Of a stretch of DNA of 25,409 nucleotides, positions 6,316 through 16,181 are shown in pieces. Source of the DNA: Deltaproteobacteria bacterium (GTDB lineage: Bacteria; Bdellovibrionota_B; Oligoflexia; Oligoflexales; Bog-1112); the NCBI GenBank assembly GCA_016186945.1, contig JACPKR010000028.1:1-25409 (forward strand), given 5' to 3'. The stretch's first letter is position 1. Each line of letters starts with the position of its first letter. Below the pieces are notes generated by a model. It worked only from the letters and a program-made list of their open reading frames with translations. It was not told the DNA's origin and searched no databases. The translations under genes were made by a program, and so were the position numbers.

Positions 6316-7749
6316 GTGTTGAATGCGGAAAAACAGAAATTTTCCGGTAAGGGTTACGAATTCGGGTTTGTAACTCCGGTTGAGATGGATCTTTTTCCGA
6401 AAGGGCTGAATGAGGACATCGTCCGCAGACTTTCGGAGGTAAAAGGTGAGCCGGAATTTTTGGTCGCATTTCGGCTAAAGGCTCTTCGTTTCTGGCAAGG
6501 TTTGTCTGAACCACACTGGGCAAACGTTCACCACCCTGCCATTAATTACCAAGACATACGCTATCACGCAGAGATCAAGAAAAAACCGACACGTTTGGAA
6601 GACGTCGATGAGGAAGTCCTTCGTACATTCGAACGCTTGGGAGTTCCTCTGTCCGAACAAAAGAGACTGACGGGTGTTGCCGTCGATGCCGTCTTCGACA
6701 GTGTCTCCGTCGGAACTACGCATCAGGAGGAACTTTCCAAACTGGGGGTTGTCTTTTGTGGCATCAACGAAGCGGTAAAAAAACATCCTGAGCTTGTCAA
6801 AAAATATCTGGGTATGGTTGTTCCGTACAAGGACAACTTTTTCGCAGCGCTTAATTCAGCAGTTTTTAGTGACGGCTCCTTTGTCTATGTTCCCAAGGGC
6901 GTGCATTGTCCGCTAGATCTTTCGACCTACTTCCGCATAAACGCGTCGGAGGTCGGTCAGTTTGAGCGGACCCTCATCATTGCGGATGAGGGTGCGAAGG
7001 TCAATTACCTCGAAGGTTGTACCGCCCCCATGCGCGACGAGAATCAGCTCCATGCTGCGGTCGTCGAATTGATCGCGCTCAAAGATGCGGAGATCAATTA
7101 CTCCACGGTACAAAACTGGTACTCGGGAGATAAGGAGGGAAAAGGGGGCGTCTACAATTTCGTCACCAAGCGAGGCTACTGTCTAGGGGAAAACTCGAAA
7201 ATTTCCTGGACACAGGTGGAAACTGGCTCAGCCATCACCTGGAAATACCCAAGTGTCATCCTCAAAGGGGACAATTCCCGGGGGGAATTTTACTCCGTCG
7301 CATTGACGAACAAACGAATGCAAGCGGACACCGGGACAAAGATGATCCATCTGGGGAACAACACGTCTAGTCGTATTGTCTCTAAGGGAATTTCCGCAGA
7401 CGAGTCGTGCAACAGTTACCGCGGTCTTGTGAAAATTTCCCCCCAAGCCGAGAATGCCAGGAACTACACCGTCTGTGATTCCATGCTTGTCGGATCAAAA
7501 GCGAAAGCAAACACCTACCCTTACATGGAAATTCGTAACAAGTCCGCTACGGTCGAACATGAAGCAACGACCTCAAAGATAAGCGATGAAGAACTATTCT
7601 ACTTCCAGTCGCGAGGCATTGGCGAAGAACAGGCCATCAGCCTCCTTCTCAACGGTTTTTGCAAGGAAGTCTTCAACAAGCTGCCCCTTGAGTTTTCCGT
7701 TGAGGCCGTGAAACTTCTTGAAATGAAACTCGAAGACAGTGTTGGCTAA
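6316..7749 (+). CDS. sufB: SufB, Fe-S cluster scaffold subunit of SufBCD
   Basis: This 477-residue cytosolic scaffold protein assembles Fe-S clusters with SufC and SufD. Diagnostic segments include [20 protein letters not shown], the [12 protein letters not shown] stretch and the C-terminal [20 protein letters not shown] (about residues 415-434). Length is typical (about 480-495). The start is GTG at 6316 behind AGGAGAAGGG; the next codon, TTG, is also possible. It is the first gene of a seven-gene operon and is preceded by an IscR-like operator. sufC follows after 23 bases. Confidence 0.95.
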   Translation: MLNAEKQKFSGKGYEFGFVTPVEMDLFPKGLNEDIVRRLSEVKGEPEFLVAFRLKALRFWQGLSEPHWANVHHPAINYQDIRYHAEIKKKPTRLEDVDEEVLRTFERLGVPLSEQKRLTGVAVDAVFDSVSVGTTHQEELSKLGVVFCGINEAVKKHPELVKKYLGMVVPYKDNFFAALNSAVFSDGSFVYVPKGVHCPLDLSTYFRINASEVGQFERTLIIADEGAKVNYLEGCTAPMRDENQLHAAVVELIALKDAEINYSTVQNWYSGDKEGKGGVYNFVTKRGYCLGENSKISWTQVETGSAITWKYPSVILKGDNSRGEFYSVALTNKRMQADTGTKMIHLGNNTSSRIVSKGISADESCNSYRGLVKISPQAENARNYTVCDSMLVGSKAKANTYPYMEIRNKSATVEHEATTSKISDEELFYFQSRGIGEEQAISLLLNGFCKEVFNKLPLEFSVEAVKLLEMKLEDSVG

Positions 7750-7772
7750 TCTAAGCTTAGAGGATATGAAAA

Positions 7773-8522
7773 ATGCTAGAAATCCTTGATTTGCACGCTT
7801 CCGTTAACGAAACGCCGATCCTGAAAGGGGTTGATCTTACTGTAAAGGAAGGCGAACTGCACGCCATTATGGGACCAAACGGTTCCGGGAAAAGTACACT
7901 TTCCAAGATTATTGCTGGACACCCAAGTTTTCGGGTTACGAAAGGCTCCGTCAAGTACGAGGTCAATTTCAAGATGAAAGACCTTCTGGCACTTAGCCCC
8001 GACGAGCGCGCAAGGGAAGGGATTTTCCTTGCCTTCCAATATCCCGTGGAAGTCCCGGGCGTCAGTAATTTTGAATTCCTCCGAGCCGCGTTCAATGCTG
8101 CCGCCGCCCACCAAGGCGGAGAGGAAATGGACGTTATGGAGTTCAACGACTTCGTGCATGAAAAACTTCGCTCGATTGGCATTGACGAAGAATTCCTCAG
8201 CCGACAGTTAAACGTCGAATTCTCCGGTGGCGAAAAGAAACGAAATGAAATTCTACAAATGGCAGTTCTCTCCCCACGACTCGCCATTCTCGACGAAACG
8301 GACTCCGGCCTTGATGTCGACTCTCTTCGAGAAGTGGCCGCAGGAATTAATAAACTCCGCAGTCCCCAAAATGCTATGATCCTTATCACGCACTACCAAA
8401 GGATCCTTAACTACATAGTGCCTGACAAAGTCCATATTCTAAGCGGGGGGAAGATCATTCGCTCGGGAGATTATGAATTGGCTAAGGAAGTGGAAGAAAA
8501 AGGCTACGAACATATTATTTGA
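7773..8522 (+). CDS. sufC: SufC, ATPase of the SufBCD complex
   Basis: This 249-residue ABC-type ATPase energises the SufBCD scaffold in the cytosol. The Walker A motif is GPNGSGKS (34-41), the signature SGGEKKR (151-157), Walker B LAILDE (170-175) with the SufC-typical DETDSGLD, and the switch histidine is His207 in ITHYQR. Length is normal. The ATG at 7773 is followed by the usual LEILDLHA start of the family. A 184-bp gap holding a large palindrome separates it from sufD. Confidence 0.96.
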   Translation: MLEILDLHASVNETPILKGVDLTVKEGELHAIMGPNGSGKSTLSKIIAGHPSFRVTKGSVKYEVNFKMKDLLALSPDERAREGIFLAFQYPVEVPGVSNFEFLRAAFNAAAAHQGGEEMDVMEFNDFVHEKLRSIGIDEEFLSRQLNVEFSGGEKKRNEILQMAVLSPRLAILDETDSGLDVDSLREVAAGINKLRSPQNAMILITHYQRILNYIVPDKVHILSGGKIIRSGDYELAKEVEEKGYEHII

Positions 8523-8557
8523 GAAAAAGAATTTGTGGAGAGGACCTTTTTTGAAAA

Positions 8558-8654
8558 AAAGTTCCCCTCCACTGTCATCCCGCGGCTTGACCGCGGGATC
8601 CAACGGCAGCCCTCCTCGAATAAGTTGGATCCCGCGGTCAAGCCGCGGGATGAC
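8558..8654. repeat. Palindromic intergenic repeat between sufC and sufD
   Basis: A perfect 31-bp inverted repeat (left arm 8574-8604, starting GTCATCCCGCGGCTTGACCG; right arm 8624-8654) flanks a 19-base loop. In RNA it would form a very stable hairpin inside the suf transcript. The left flank, AAAGTTCCCCTCCACTGTCA (8558-8577), continues the element outward and matches the unit of the tandem array at 1-111. 'GTCATCCCGCGGCTTGACCGC' palindromes are, from general knowledge, recurrent intergenic repeats in several alphaproteobacterial and host-associated genomes. No U-run follows directly, so it is more likely an RNA-processing or polarity element, or an insertion, than a terminator. Confidence 0.93.
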
Positions 8655-8706
8655 ACGTAAAGGTTTTTCCCAAAATTGATTATCTTGAATACTAGAGGAG
8701 AGCACC

Positions 8707-9936
8707 GTGGCCCCTGAGTCAGATTTCATCACAGCTTTTGAAAGTCTTAACAAGACGACGAATCTACCCCTTTGGATCGCTGCCCACAGACTTCCCGCAC
8801 AGAAAGCTTTCCTGGCAAAAGGCTTTCCCACTCTCAAAGACGAAGAGTGGAAATATACTAACCTCAAAGACATAGGGACATCAAAATTCTCCTTGGGGAA
8901 CACCCAGGGAAATGCGCACCTCGATGTTTCCGATCCAAACATCACCATAGATCCGCTTGAAAAAGCCTGTTTGGAGAAAGAAACCCTGGTGCAATTTGCA
9001 ATAAAGCTGAGTTCGCAAGTTGCGCAAAATGCCTTCTCACTTTTAAACGACGCACTGCTGGGGGAAGGGTTCTTGGTACATGTTAAAAAAGGAGCAAAGG
9101 TGGGGAACACTCTCCATCTTACACACAAGATCGCTCAAGCCCCGCAAGCATCTGCAATCTTTCCTCGCAATATTGTCATCCTTGAGGAAGGCACTGAACT
9201 TTGCCTGGTGGAAACTGAGGAGTGCTCCCCGACCGAAGGTGAGACAGCCTTGCTAAGTCCTTTGACGGACATCATTTTGCATGAAAACGCGACGTTGATG
9301 TATATCAAAACCTTTCCATCGTCCCAAGAAAGCACAACGTCTAGCTTTGTCATAAGTCACACGCGATGTCATCTTGGGAAAAACGCTCGACTCCTTGGCT
9401 TTGTCGACCGAGCAGGCCCAAAGCTTTCCCGCGAAGGTTTATCTGTAATGCTAGGGGGCAACGGTTCTGAAGTTCGCCTTTGGGGCCTCTTTCATACCCG
9501 AGGAAACGAACACCTTGACTACAATGTTAACGTCGAACATGCTGCCTCTTTCACAGTAAGCAGACAATTTTTCAAAGGTGTGGCAGAGGATAATTCACGA
9601 GGAGTGTTCTGCGGAAAGATTCGAGTGGGCCACGGTTTGCATAAAGTGGATGCCCGGCAACTTACCAAGAACCTTATTCTGGGGCCGACAGCTGAGATTG
9701 ATGCAAAACCGCATCTGGAAATCAATTCTGATGACGTGAAATGCACACATGGCTCTGCGATTGGAAAACTAAGGGATGAAGAAGTGTTCTACCTCCAGAC
9801 AAGAGGGATCGGAAGACAGAAGGCGGAATCCATTCTAAGTAAGGCGTTTACGCGCGAAGTCATCCTCGCCATCAAAGAGAAACGTTTTCAAGAGAACGTA
9901 AGAAAACATGCCAGGGGAGGCAAAGATGGGTCTTAG
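8707..9936 (+). CDS. sufD: SufD, partner subunit of the SufBCD scaffold
   Basis: This 409-residue SufB paralog forms the SufBC2D complex needed for iron acquisition during cluster assembly. It begins with the family's N-terminal segment (KAFLAKGFPTLKDEEWKYTN) and ends with the conserved HGSAIGKLRDEEVFYLQTRG region and the helix GRQKAESILSKAF. The start is GTG at 8707 after AGAGGAGAGC. Its 3' end overlaps sufU by 11 bases. Expression relative to sufB and sufC may be affected by the stable hairpin immediately upstream. Confidence 0.94.
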   Translation: MAPESDFITAFESLNKTTNLPLWIAAHRLPAQKAFLAKGFPTLKDEEWKYTNLKDIGTSKFSLGNTQGNAHLDVSDPNITIDPLEKACLEKETLVQFAIKLSSQVAQNAFSLLNDALLGEGFLVHVKKGAKVGNTLHLTHKIAQAPQASAIFPRNIVILEEGTELCLVETEECSPTEGETALLSPLTDIILHENATLMYIKTFPSSQESTTSSFVISHTRCHLGKNARLLGFVDRAGPKLSREGLSVMLGGNGSEVRLWGLFHTRGNEHLDYNVNVEHAASFTVSRQFFKGVAEDNSRGVFCGKIRVGHGLHKVDARQLTKNLILGPTAEIDAKPHLEINSDDVKCTHGSAIGKLRDEEVFYLQTRGIGRQKAESILSKAFTREVILAIKEKRFQENVRKHARGGKDGS

Positions 9937-10387
9937 TCAATTGGAAATGGACCTTTACCAACAGATGATTCTGGAGCACAACCGCAAGCCTCGAAACTTC
10001 AAAGAGTTGCCCGATGCCTCCTACAGCGCGGAGGGATTCAACCCCCTTTGCGGGGATCATCTTTGGATTTACGTCAAGACCGCCGATGACGGTAAGATTG
10101 AGGAAATTTCCTTCAGCGGCACCGGTTGCGCTATCAGTAAAGCTTCAGCCTCCATGATGACGATAATACTAAGAGGGAAAACTGTGGAGGAAGCCGAGGA
10201 GGTTTTTGATGAATTTAGAAGGCTTATCATAGGAGACTTGGACCCCGAAAAGGCACAAGCCCTTGGAAAGTTGAAGGTATTCGCCGGCATCTGCCGCTAC
10301 CCGTCTCGGGTTAAATGCGCAGGGTTAGCTTGGCATACGATGCATGGCGCCATGACTAAGGTTTCCAAAAGAGTGAGCACGGAATAG
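9926..10387 (+). CDS. sufU: SufU, zinc-dependent sulfur-transfer protein
   Basis: This 153-residue IscU/SufU-family protein normally activates a SufS cysteine desulfurase by accepting its persulfide. Ligand residues are Cys42 and Asp44 (NPLCGD), Cys68 (GTGCAIS) and Cys131 (RVKCAGLAW). The extra segment of about 18-20 residues between the second and third cysteines is the feature separating SufU from IscU. I choose ATG at 9926 because GGGGAGG lies 5 bases upstream. An in-frame ATG at 9908 is less well placed. It overlaps the sufD stop by 11 bases. No sufS is found in the window, although SufU needs one. Confidence 0.9.
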   Translation: MGLSQLEMDLYQQMILEHNRKPRNFKELPDASYSAEGFNPLCGDHLWIYVKTADDGKIEEISFSGTGCAISKASASMMTIILRGKTVEEAEEVFDEFRRLIIGDLDPEKAQALGKLKVFAGICRYPSRVKCAGLAWHTMHGAMTKVSKRVSTE

Positions 10388-10397
10388 AGGAACGAAT

Positions 10398-10967
10398 ATG
10401 CTACGATTTCGCATACAAGGAACGCCAAACCCACGGGCGCGTAAGTATGTCGTGAACTATGACCTCAAGACGGAAGGCAAAGTCACTTACAAATCTCGCT
10501 CGGAATGCGCACATCTACCTTTAGGCCAGGCCCTCTTTACGATCCCCGGCGTGCAGCAAATCCACTTTTTTGAAAACGTTGCTACGGTTACGCAAGATGG
10601 GAACCGCGAATGGGCCGACTTCGATCAACAAGTTCAAGAGGCCATCATTGCTCATATCGACAAACATGATCCCAAGTTTCCCGACAGTATCGAAAAAGAA
10701 AAAGAAAAAGAAAAAGAGAAACCGAAGAATTGGTCGCCTGTCATGCAAAAAATTGATGAAATCCTCGATGAAATGATTCGTCCAAGCTTGCAAATGGACG
10801 GTGGAGATATTGAGGTGGTCGATTTGGAGGAAAACATTCTGACACTTCGCTATATGGGCGCTTGCGGAGGATGCCCAACATCTATGTCCGGAACCCTGGA
10901 AGCTATTCGTGGTATTTTGAAGGACGAAATCCACCAGGATTTGGAAATAGTAGCGATTGATTTTTAG
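10398..10967 (+). CDS. Nfu-type Fe-S carrier with N-terminal Nfu domain and C-terminal NifU-like domain
   Basis: This 189-residue Fe-S cluster carrier passes assembled clusters to target enzymes. Residues 1 to about 90 form the Nfu N-terminal domain (starting MLRFRIQGTPNPRARKYV). A charged KE-repeat linker covers 99-108, and the NifU-like domain runs from about 115 to the end with the cluster-binding CGGC (Cys156 and Cys159). It lies between sufU and nadA with short gaps, so it is part of the operon. A role in loading NadA's [4Fe-4S] cluster is a reasonable inference from the neighbourhood only. Confidence 0.9.
   Translation: MLRFRIQGTPNPRARKYVVNYDLKTEGKVTYKSRSECAHLPLGQALFTIPGVQQIHFFENVATVTQDGNREWADFDQQVQEAIIAHIDKHDPKFPDSIEKEKEKEKEKPKNWSPVMQKIDEILDEMIRPSLQMDGGDIEVVDLEENILTLRYMGACGGCPTSMSGTLEAIRGILKDEIHQDLEIVAIDF
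10692..10721 (+). repeat. Hexanucleotide GAAAAA microsatellite inside the nfu gene
   Basis: Four perfect GAAAAA units plus one GAGAAA encode five Glu-Lys pairs between the two domains of the Nfu protein. Slippage here would change linker length in steps of two residues without a frameshift. Confidence 0.9.
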
Positions 10968-10975
10968 AGGACAGC

Positions 10976-12022
10976 ATGCTCATTGACTTCGACACAGCTT
11001 ATATGAATCTTGCAGCAAAGCTTGAGAATGTTGTTCCACAAGCCGAAATTTACCTACAAGCTGAGCGCGTGGTGGAAATCGAAAGGTTGAAGAAAGAACG
11101 TAACGCCATCATCCTCGGGCATAACTACATGGAACCGGCTCTCTTCCACAGCGTCTGCGATTTCAAAGGCGACTCCCTCCAGTTAGCACGCATTTCCGCA
11201 GAAACCACAGCAGACGTGATCGTCTTCTGCGGGGTAAAATTTATGGCAGAGACCGCGAAGATTCTTAACCCGACTAAAACTGTGCTCATCCCCTCAGACC
11301 GTGCAGGTTGTTCCCTTGCTGCGAGCATCACAGCAAAGGATGTAAGAGAACTGAGAAAACTCTACCCGGGCGTCCCCGTCGTGACATACATAAATACCTA
11401 CGCGGAGGTGAAAGCTGAGTCCGACGTCGTCTGCACATCAGGGAATGCAAAGAAAGTCATCGAGTCATTCCACAGTGATACCGTTATCTTTATCCCCGAC
11501 GAATACCTTGCAAAAAATGTGGCAAGAGAGACGGGGAAAAAAATCATCGTCCCGACGCTCAACCCGCGCTTGTCACGTCCGCTGGAAGAAGGTGTGAGCA
11601 AAGTCCTCATCGGTTGGCCAGGAAAATGTGAGGTTCATGAACGTTTCAGCGTCGAAGATATTCAAAACGTTCGGAAACAGTTTCCCGATGTCGTCGTATT
11701 GGCACACCCCGAATGCGCTCCGGACGTGGTCGAAGCTTCTGACTTTTCCGGCAGCACGTCGGCTATGATAAAATATGTAAAGGAATCAAAAGCACCCCAC
11801 TACTTACTCCTTACGGAATGCTCGATGGGAGACAACATCGTTGCAGAAAATCCTGAGAAAGACTTGCTGCGACTTTGCAGCGTTCGTTGTCCGCATATGG
11901 CACAGATCACTCTTGAAATGACACAAAAAGCCCTGGAGCTGATGCGTTACCAGGTTGAAGTCGACGAAGGCATCCGTGTTAAGGCTAAACGTGCGATTGA
12001 CCGGATGTTGGAGATCGGCTGA
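10976..12022 (+). CDS. nadA: Quinolinate synthase NadA
   Basis: This 348-residue [4Fe-4S] enzyme condenses iminoaspartate with dihydroxyacetone phosphate to make quinolinate for NAD synthesis. Family segments include GHNYMEPA (49-56), FCGVKFMAETAKIL (84-97), DRAGCSLA with Cys112, GWPGKCEVHERF with Cys218, HPEC, and the C-terminal VRCPHMAQITLEM with Cys305. Cys112, Cys218 and Cys305 fit the three cluster ligands of the family. ATG at 10976 comes 8 bases after the nfu stop codon. NadB and NadC are not in the window. Its place inside the suf operon ties synthesis of a labile Fe-S enzyme to cluster assembly. Confidence 0.95.
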   Translation: MLIDFDTAYMNLAAKLENVVPQAEIYLQAERVVEIERLKKERNAIILGHNYMEPALFHSVCDFKGDSLQLARISAETTADVIVFCGVKFMAETAKILNPTKTVLIPSDRAGCSLAASITAKDVRELRKLYPGVPVVTYINTYAEVKAESDVVCTSGNAKKVIESFHSDTVIFIPDEYLAKNVARETGKKIIVPTLNPRLSRPLEEGVSKVLIGWPGKCEVHERFSVEDIQNVRKQFPDVVVLAHPECAPDVVEASDFSGSTSAMIKYVKESKAPHYLLLTECSMGDNIVAENPEKDLLRLCSVRCPHMAQITLEMTQKALELMRYQVEVDEGIRVKAKRAIDRMLEIG

Positions 12023-12042
12023 CATGAGGAGAGGAAGCCCCT

Positions 12043-12525
12043 TTGAATATTACCGCTAAAAGTCGCTACGCCCTGAAAATTATGATGGACCTTTCTCTCC
12101 ATGAGGAAGGGGGCCATCAACAGAGGCACAATATCGCTGTAAGACAAGGGATCCCTCTCGACTTTATGGATCAGGTGACTGCCCGCCTGCGTTCTGCATC
12201 CTTGATCGAAAGCATTCGAGGGCGAAGTGGCGGCTTCAAGCTTTCCAAGGCGTCCCCCAAGATCTCCCTCTGGGACATTTTCCAGGCAGTGGAAGATAAC
12301 CTCTACCCCGTCAAATGCCTCGATCACGAAAAGTGCGCTCTTGAAGGGATGTGCGTCAGTATCGACGCCTGGGATGAAGTCTTCTCCATCCTCAAAAACG
12401 AATTACAAAAACGCTCCCTTCAGGAAGTCGTCGACAAATGGAGGCAAGGCAACACACACATGGACGAGAATGCCCCGTCCCCGATCACCATATGTAGCCG
12501 CCCACACTATGGTCAGGGATCGTAG
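12043..12525 (+). CDS. iscR: IscR-like Rrf2 family Fe-S-sensing repressor
   Basis: This 160-residue Rrf2 regulator has the N-terminal winged helix ([17 protein letters not shown] onward) and wing GRSGGFKL (60-67). The three cluster cysteines Cys92, Cys98 and Cys104 have the exact numbering and C-x5-C-x5-C spacing of E. coli IscR. The fourth ligand, His107 in E. coli, aligns here with Ile107, so another residue must supply it or the cluster is held differently. The start is TTG at 12043 after AGGAGAGGAAG. It is the last gene of the suf operon and probably binds the operator upstream of sufB. Its last 13 bases overlap the 3' end of metH on the other strand. Confidence 0.88.
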   Translation: MNITAKSRYALKIMMDLSLHEEGGHQQRHNIAVRQGIPLDFMDQVTARLRSASLIESIRGRSGGFKLSKASPKISLWDIFQAVEDNLYPVKCLDHEKCALEGMCVSIDAWDEVFSILKNELQKRSLQEVVDKWRQGNTHMDENAPSPITICSRPHYGQGS

Positions 12526-15500
12526 GCAAGAATAGGTGCCAACCATTTTTCCACCTCCTTGAGACTCATCCTTTTTCGAACAGCGTAACTTTTAACCTGA
12601 TCTTCGAGAATGCTTCCCACACGAAAGTACTTCGCCTGAGGATGACAGAAATAATAGCCCGACACCGAGCTAGGAGGGTCCATAGCGAAAGATTCGGTCA
12701 AATGAATACCCGTCTGACGTTCCACATCCATCAGTTCCCATAGCTTTTGTTTCTCTGTGTGGTCGGGACAGGCGGGGTAACCGGGAGCGGGGCGAATCCC
12801 TCGGTACCGTTCTTTAATCAAGTCCTCTAGGCTCAGAGTTTCCTCCTTGCCGTAGCCCCAAACTTTCCTAAGTTCCCCATGTAAAAGTTCTGCGAATGCT
12901 TCGGCCATCCGATCACCCAAAGCTTTGACCATGATAGAACTGTAGTCATCTTGTTTCTTCGCAAATTGCTCCGCCCACTGTCCAACTTCAAAGCCCATCG
13001 TAACGGCGAAAGCACCGAGGAAATCTCCCTCGTCTTGCACATAGTCAGACAGGCAGAGGCTCTCGTTGGCTTCTTTTCCTTTCTTTTGCTGACGAAGGAA
13101 GCAAAGGGTACCAAGAGTTCTTCCACCCTCTGGATCAAGAACATCAAGATCGTCCCCGTTCTTTCTTACAGGCCAGATACCCAGGCTCGCCTTAGCTTGG
13201 AAGCGGGACCGCTCGATGATGTCTTGCAGGAATTTCTGAGCGTCTTTAAATAGGCTCCTTGCCTGCTCACCCCATTTGGGAGATTCCAGAACATGGGGGT
13301 AAATGCCCTTGATTCCCCAAGTCCAAAAAAAGGGGGCCCAGTCAATGAAATCAGCTATGTTTTTTAGAGAAGCTGAGAAAAATCTCCTGCCTAGGAAAGA
13401 CGGAGCGGGTTCAGAAACGCGATCTACCTTCAAACGTCTCTTACAAGCTTCCTCGTAAGTCCAAAATTCTGCCCTTGACACTGTCTGTTCGCGACGGGAA
13501 CGCAGGGTCTCCTGCTCTTCCTTCAACGCCCGAACAGTTTCCTCTTTTGAAGCTTCATTCATGAAGGCGTTACAAACCCCTACAACCCGCGACGCGTCAA
13601 TCACGTGACAGACGGGGCCTGAGTAATGGGGTGCAATCTTGATAGCCGTATGCAATTTACTGGTCGTCGCTCCTCCGATAAGGAGGGGGACTTGGAACCC
13701 CTGGCGTTCCATTTCCTTCGCATTGAAGACCATCTCGTCGAGGGAAGGTGTGATCAACCCGCTCAGGCCGATGATGTCCGCGTCCATACTCCTCGCTTTT
13801 TCGAGGATATCTTCGCAGCGGACCATGACACCTAGGTCGATCACTTCGTAGCTGTTGCAGCCAAGGACAACCGACACGATGTTTTTCCCAATATCGTGAA
13901 CGTCTCCTTTTACCGTAGCAATGACAAGTTTCCCCCGTGAGGGAGCAGCAGCTTTGTCCTTTTCCATGAAAGGTCGCAAGTAGGCGACCGCACGTTTCAT
14001 AACCCGAGCACTTTTGACAACCTGAGGGAGGAACATTTTCCCCTCACCGAAGAGGTCTCCCACTTCCTTCATCCCGTCCATGAGGGGGCCTTCAATAACT
14101 TCCAGAGGCTTGACAAAGAGATGCCTCGCCTCTTCTGTGTCCGCCTCGATGAAGTCTTCGATCCCCTGGATGAGGGCATGTTTGAGCCTCTCTTTAACGG
14201 GGGCTTCCCTCCACTCCTGAGCTTTCTTCTGTCGACTCTCCTGTGTTTCCTGATGACTCTGCCCGTAGGCAATCAGTTTTTCCGTCGCATCCGCTGCTTT
14301 GTTAAATAGAACCGCTTCTACAAGCTGAAGAAGCACCCTGTCGACTTCTTCGTAGACCTCAATCATCCCCGCATTGACAATGCCCATATCCAGACCATTG
14401 CGGATAGCATGGTAAAGAAACGAGGCGTGCATAGCCTCGCGGATACGATTCTGCCCGCGGAAGGAGAACGAAACGTTGCTGATCCCTCCACTTGTCAAGG
14501 CAAAGGGACACGCTGCTTTTATGTCGGGCAAAGCACCGATGAACGCTTTGGCATAATCGTTGTGCTCCTCCATACCCGTCCCGACGGTGAGCACGTTAGC
14601 GTCGAAAATAATGTCGCACGGGTCAAAGCCGGCTTTGTCGACTAAAAGTTTGTACGCGCGTCGGCATACATTTACTTTGTCCTCTCGGGACGTGGCCTGA
14701 CCCTTTTCGTCGAAAGCCATAACAATAAGGGCAGCACCGTATTTTCTGACAAGCTGTGCTTTCGCCAGGAACTCGTCTTCGCCTTCCTTCAGACTCAGGG
14801 AGTTGACAATTCCCTTGCCTTGCATGCATTGCAGTCCCGCTTCCAGTACACTCCACTTGGAGCTGTCCAGCATGATCGGAACACGTGAGATTTCCGGCTC
14901 GGAGGCAATCAAATTGAGAAACTTGACCATACAGGCAGGACTGTCGAGAAGCCCTTCGTCAAAATTGATGTCGATGATGTTGGCCCCGCTCTGCACCTGC
15001 TGACGGGCGACCGTCAAGGCACCGACAAAGTCATTTGCCGCGATCAGATTACGAAATTTCGGAGACCCGGTGACGTTTGTCCGCTCCCCCACGACAACGA
15101 AAAATTTGTCGCTGGCCCGTATTCTTAGAGCTTCCAATCCAGAAAGACGCGTCAATCGTTCCACGATCGGGATCTTCCTAGGTGGGTATTTGGCAAGCCG
15201 GGAGGAAATTTTCTCGATGTGCTCAGGTGTCGTCCCACAGCAACCTCCTGCAAGGTTGAGCAGACCAGCCCTCGCAAATTCCTCCAACTGGGATGCCGTT
15301 TCTTCAGATGTCTCGGTATACCCTGTCTCGCTTAACGCATCAGGCAATCCAGCATTGGGGTAGCAACTGATGTAGCAGTCACAGAGATCGGAAAGTTCCT
15401 TCACATAGGGGCGCATATCTCTCGCCCCAAGAGCGCAGTTGATGCCCACAGCAAGCGGTTTTGCGTGACGAATGGAATTCCAGAAGGCTTCCATCGTCTG

Positions 15501-16157
15501 ACCGGAAAGGGTGCGCCCAGACTTGTCTGTCACTGTGACTGAAATGATGACAGGCAGACGCGTGCTTTTTTCCTCGAACAATTTGTCGATGGCAAAGAGA
15601 CAGGCTTTCAAATTCAGCGTGTCAAACACCGTTTCGGGGAGAAGGATATCGACCCCACCTTCCCAAAGCCCAAGAGCCTGCTCGTAATAAGCCTCCACAA
15701 GCCCGCTAAAAGTTACCTCTCGATGTTCGGGACGGTTGACGTCGGGAGAAAGCGAGCAAGTTTTGTTCGTAGGACCGAGGGAACCTGCCACGAAGAGCGG
15801 TCTGTCAGGAACTTCCTGACGGAAAGCTTCTAGCACCTTTCTGGCAAGCTTGGCAGCTTCCTTGTTTAGCTCATAAGCGAGGGAACTTAAGCCATAGTCA
15901 TCTTGCGAAATCTTCGTCGAGTTAAACGTGTTCGTACATATGATGTTTGCCCCTGCTTTCAGAAATTTGTAATGAATCTCGCTAACCAATTCCGGGCGAG
16001 TCAGATTAAGCAGGTCATTATTCCCTTTTAAGTCACGCGCATGATCACGAAAGCGCTCCCCTCGGAAATCTTTCTCCTCCAGCCTATAACCTTGGATAGA
16101 TGTCCCCATCCCTCCGTCGAAAAACAGAACCTGTTTTTTAAGTGCCTCTTCCAACAT
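12513..16157 (-). CDS. metH: Cobalamin-dependent methionine synthase MetH
   Basis: This 1214-residue cytosolic enzyme transfers the methyl group of 5-methyltetrahydrofolate to homocysteine through cobalamin. All four modules are present. The homocysteine domain has zinc ligands Cys241, Cys306 and Cys307 (GINC, GGCCGTT). The pterin domain runs from about 345 to 625. The B12 domain has DVHDIGKN with cobalt-ligand His754. The C-terminal reactivation (SAM-binding) domain runs from about 890, with [15 protein letters not shown]. Length is close to E. coli's 1227. ATG at 16157 starts the typical short N-terminus. The gene lies downstream of two prepilin genes on the same strand but behind a mobile element. 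I see no cobalamin or SAM riboswitch in the 181-bp upstream gap. Confidence 0.97.
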   Translation of the reverse strand: MLEEALKKQVLFFDGGMGTSIQGYRLEEKDFRGERFRDHARDLKGNNDLLNLTRPELVSEIHYKFLKAGANIICTNTFNSTKISQDDYGLSSLAYELNKEAAKLARKVLEAFRQEVPDRPLFVAGSLGPTNKTCSLSPDVNRPEHREVTFSGLVEAYYEQALGLWEGGVDILLPETVFDTLNLKACLFAIDKLFEEKSTRLPVIISVTVTDKSGRTLSGQTMEAFWNSIRHAKPLAVGINCALGARDMRPYVKELSDLCDCYISCYPNAGLPDALSETGYTETSEETASQLEEFARAGLLNLAGGCCGTTPEHIEKISSRLAKYPPRKIPIVERLTRLSGLEALRIRASDKFFVVVGERTNVTGSPKFRNLIAANDFVGALTVARQQVQSGANIIDINFDEGLLDSPACMVKFLNLIASEPEISRVPIMLDSSKWSVLEAGLQCMQGKGIVNSLSLKEGEDEFLAKAQLVRKYGAALIVMAFDEKGQATSREDKVNVCRRAYKLLVDKAGFDPCDIIFDANVLTVGTGMEEHNDYAKAFIGALPDIKAACPFALTSGGISNVSFSFRGQNRIREAMHASFLYHAIRNGLDMGIVNAGMIEVYEEVDRVLLQLVEAVLFNKAADATEKLIAYGQSHQETQESRQKKAQEWREAPVKERLKHALIQGIEDFIEADTEEARHLFVKPLEVIEGPLMDGMKEVGDLFGEGKMFLPQVVKSARVMKRAVAYLRPFMEKDKAAAPSRGKLVIATVKGDVHDIGKNIVSVVLGCNSYEVIDLGVMVRCEDILEKARSMDADIIGLSGLITPSLDEMVFNAKEMERQGFQVPLLIGGATTSKLHTAIKIAPHYSGPVCHVIDASRVVGVCNAFMNEASKEETVRALKEEQETLRSRREQTVSRAEFWTYEEACKRRLKVDRVSEPAPSFLGRRFFSASLKNIADFIDWAPFFWTWGIKGIYPHVLESPKWGEQARSLFKDAQKFLQDIIERSRFQAKASLGIWPVRKNGDDLDVLDPEGGRTLGTLCFLRQQKKGKEANESLCLSDYVQDEGDFLGAFAVTMGFEVGQWAEQFAKKQDDYSSIMVKALGDRMAEAFAELLHGELRKVWGYGKEETLSLEDLIKERYRGIRPAPGYPACPDHTEKQKLWELMDVERQTGIHLTESFAMDPPSSVSGYYFCHPQAKYFRVGSILEDQVKSYAVRKRMSLKEVEKWLAPILAYDP

Positions 16158-16181
16158 CTATGTCCTTCCCTACTCATGCAA

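Noticed and set aside
8574-8654. Rho-independent terminator ending the sufBC transcript
   Set aside because: No T-run directly follows the right arm, and sufD-sufU-nfu-nadA-iscR clearly continue the operon.
10692-10721. Phase-variation switch in nfu
   Set aside because: The repeat unit is six bases, so length changes stay in frame and cannot switch the gene off.
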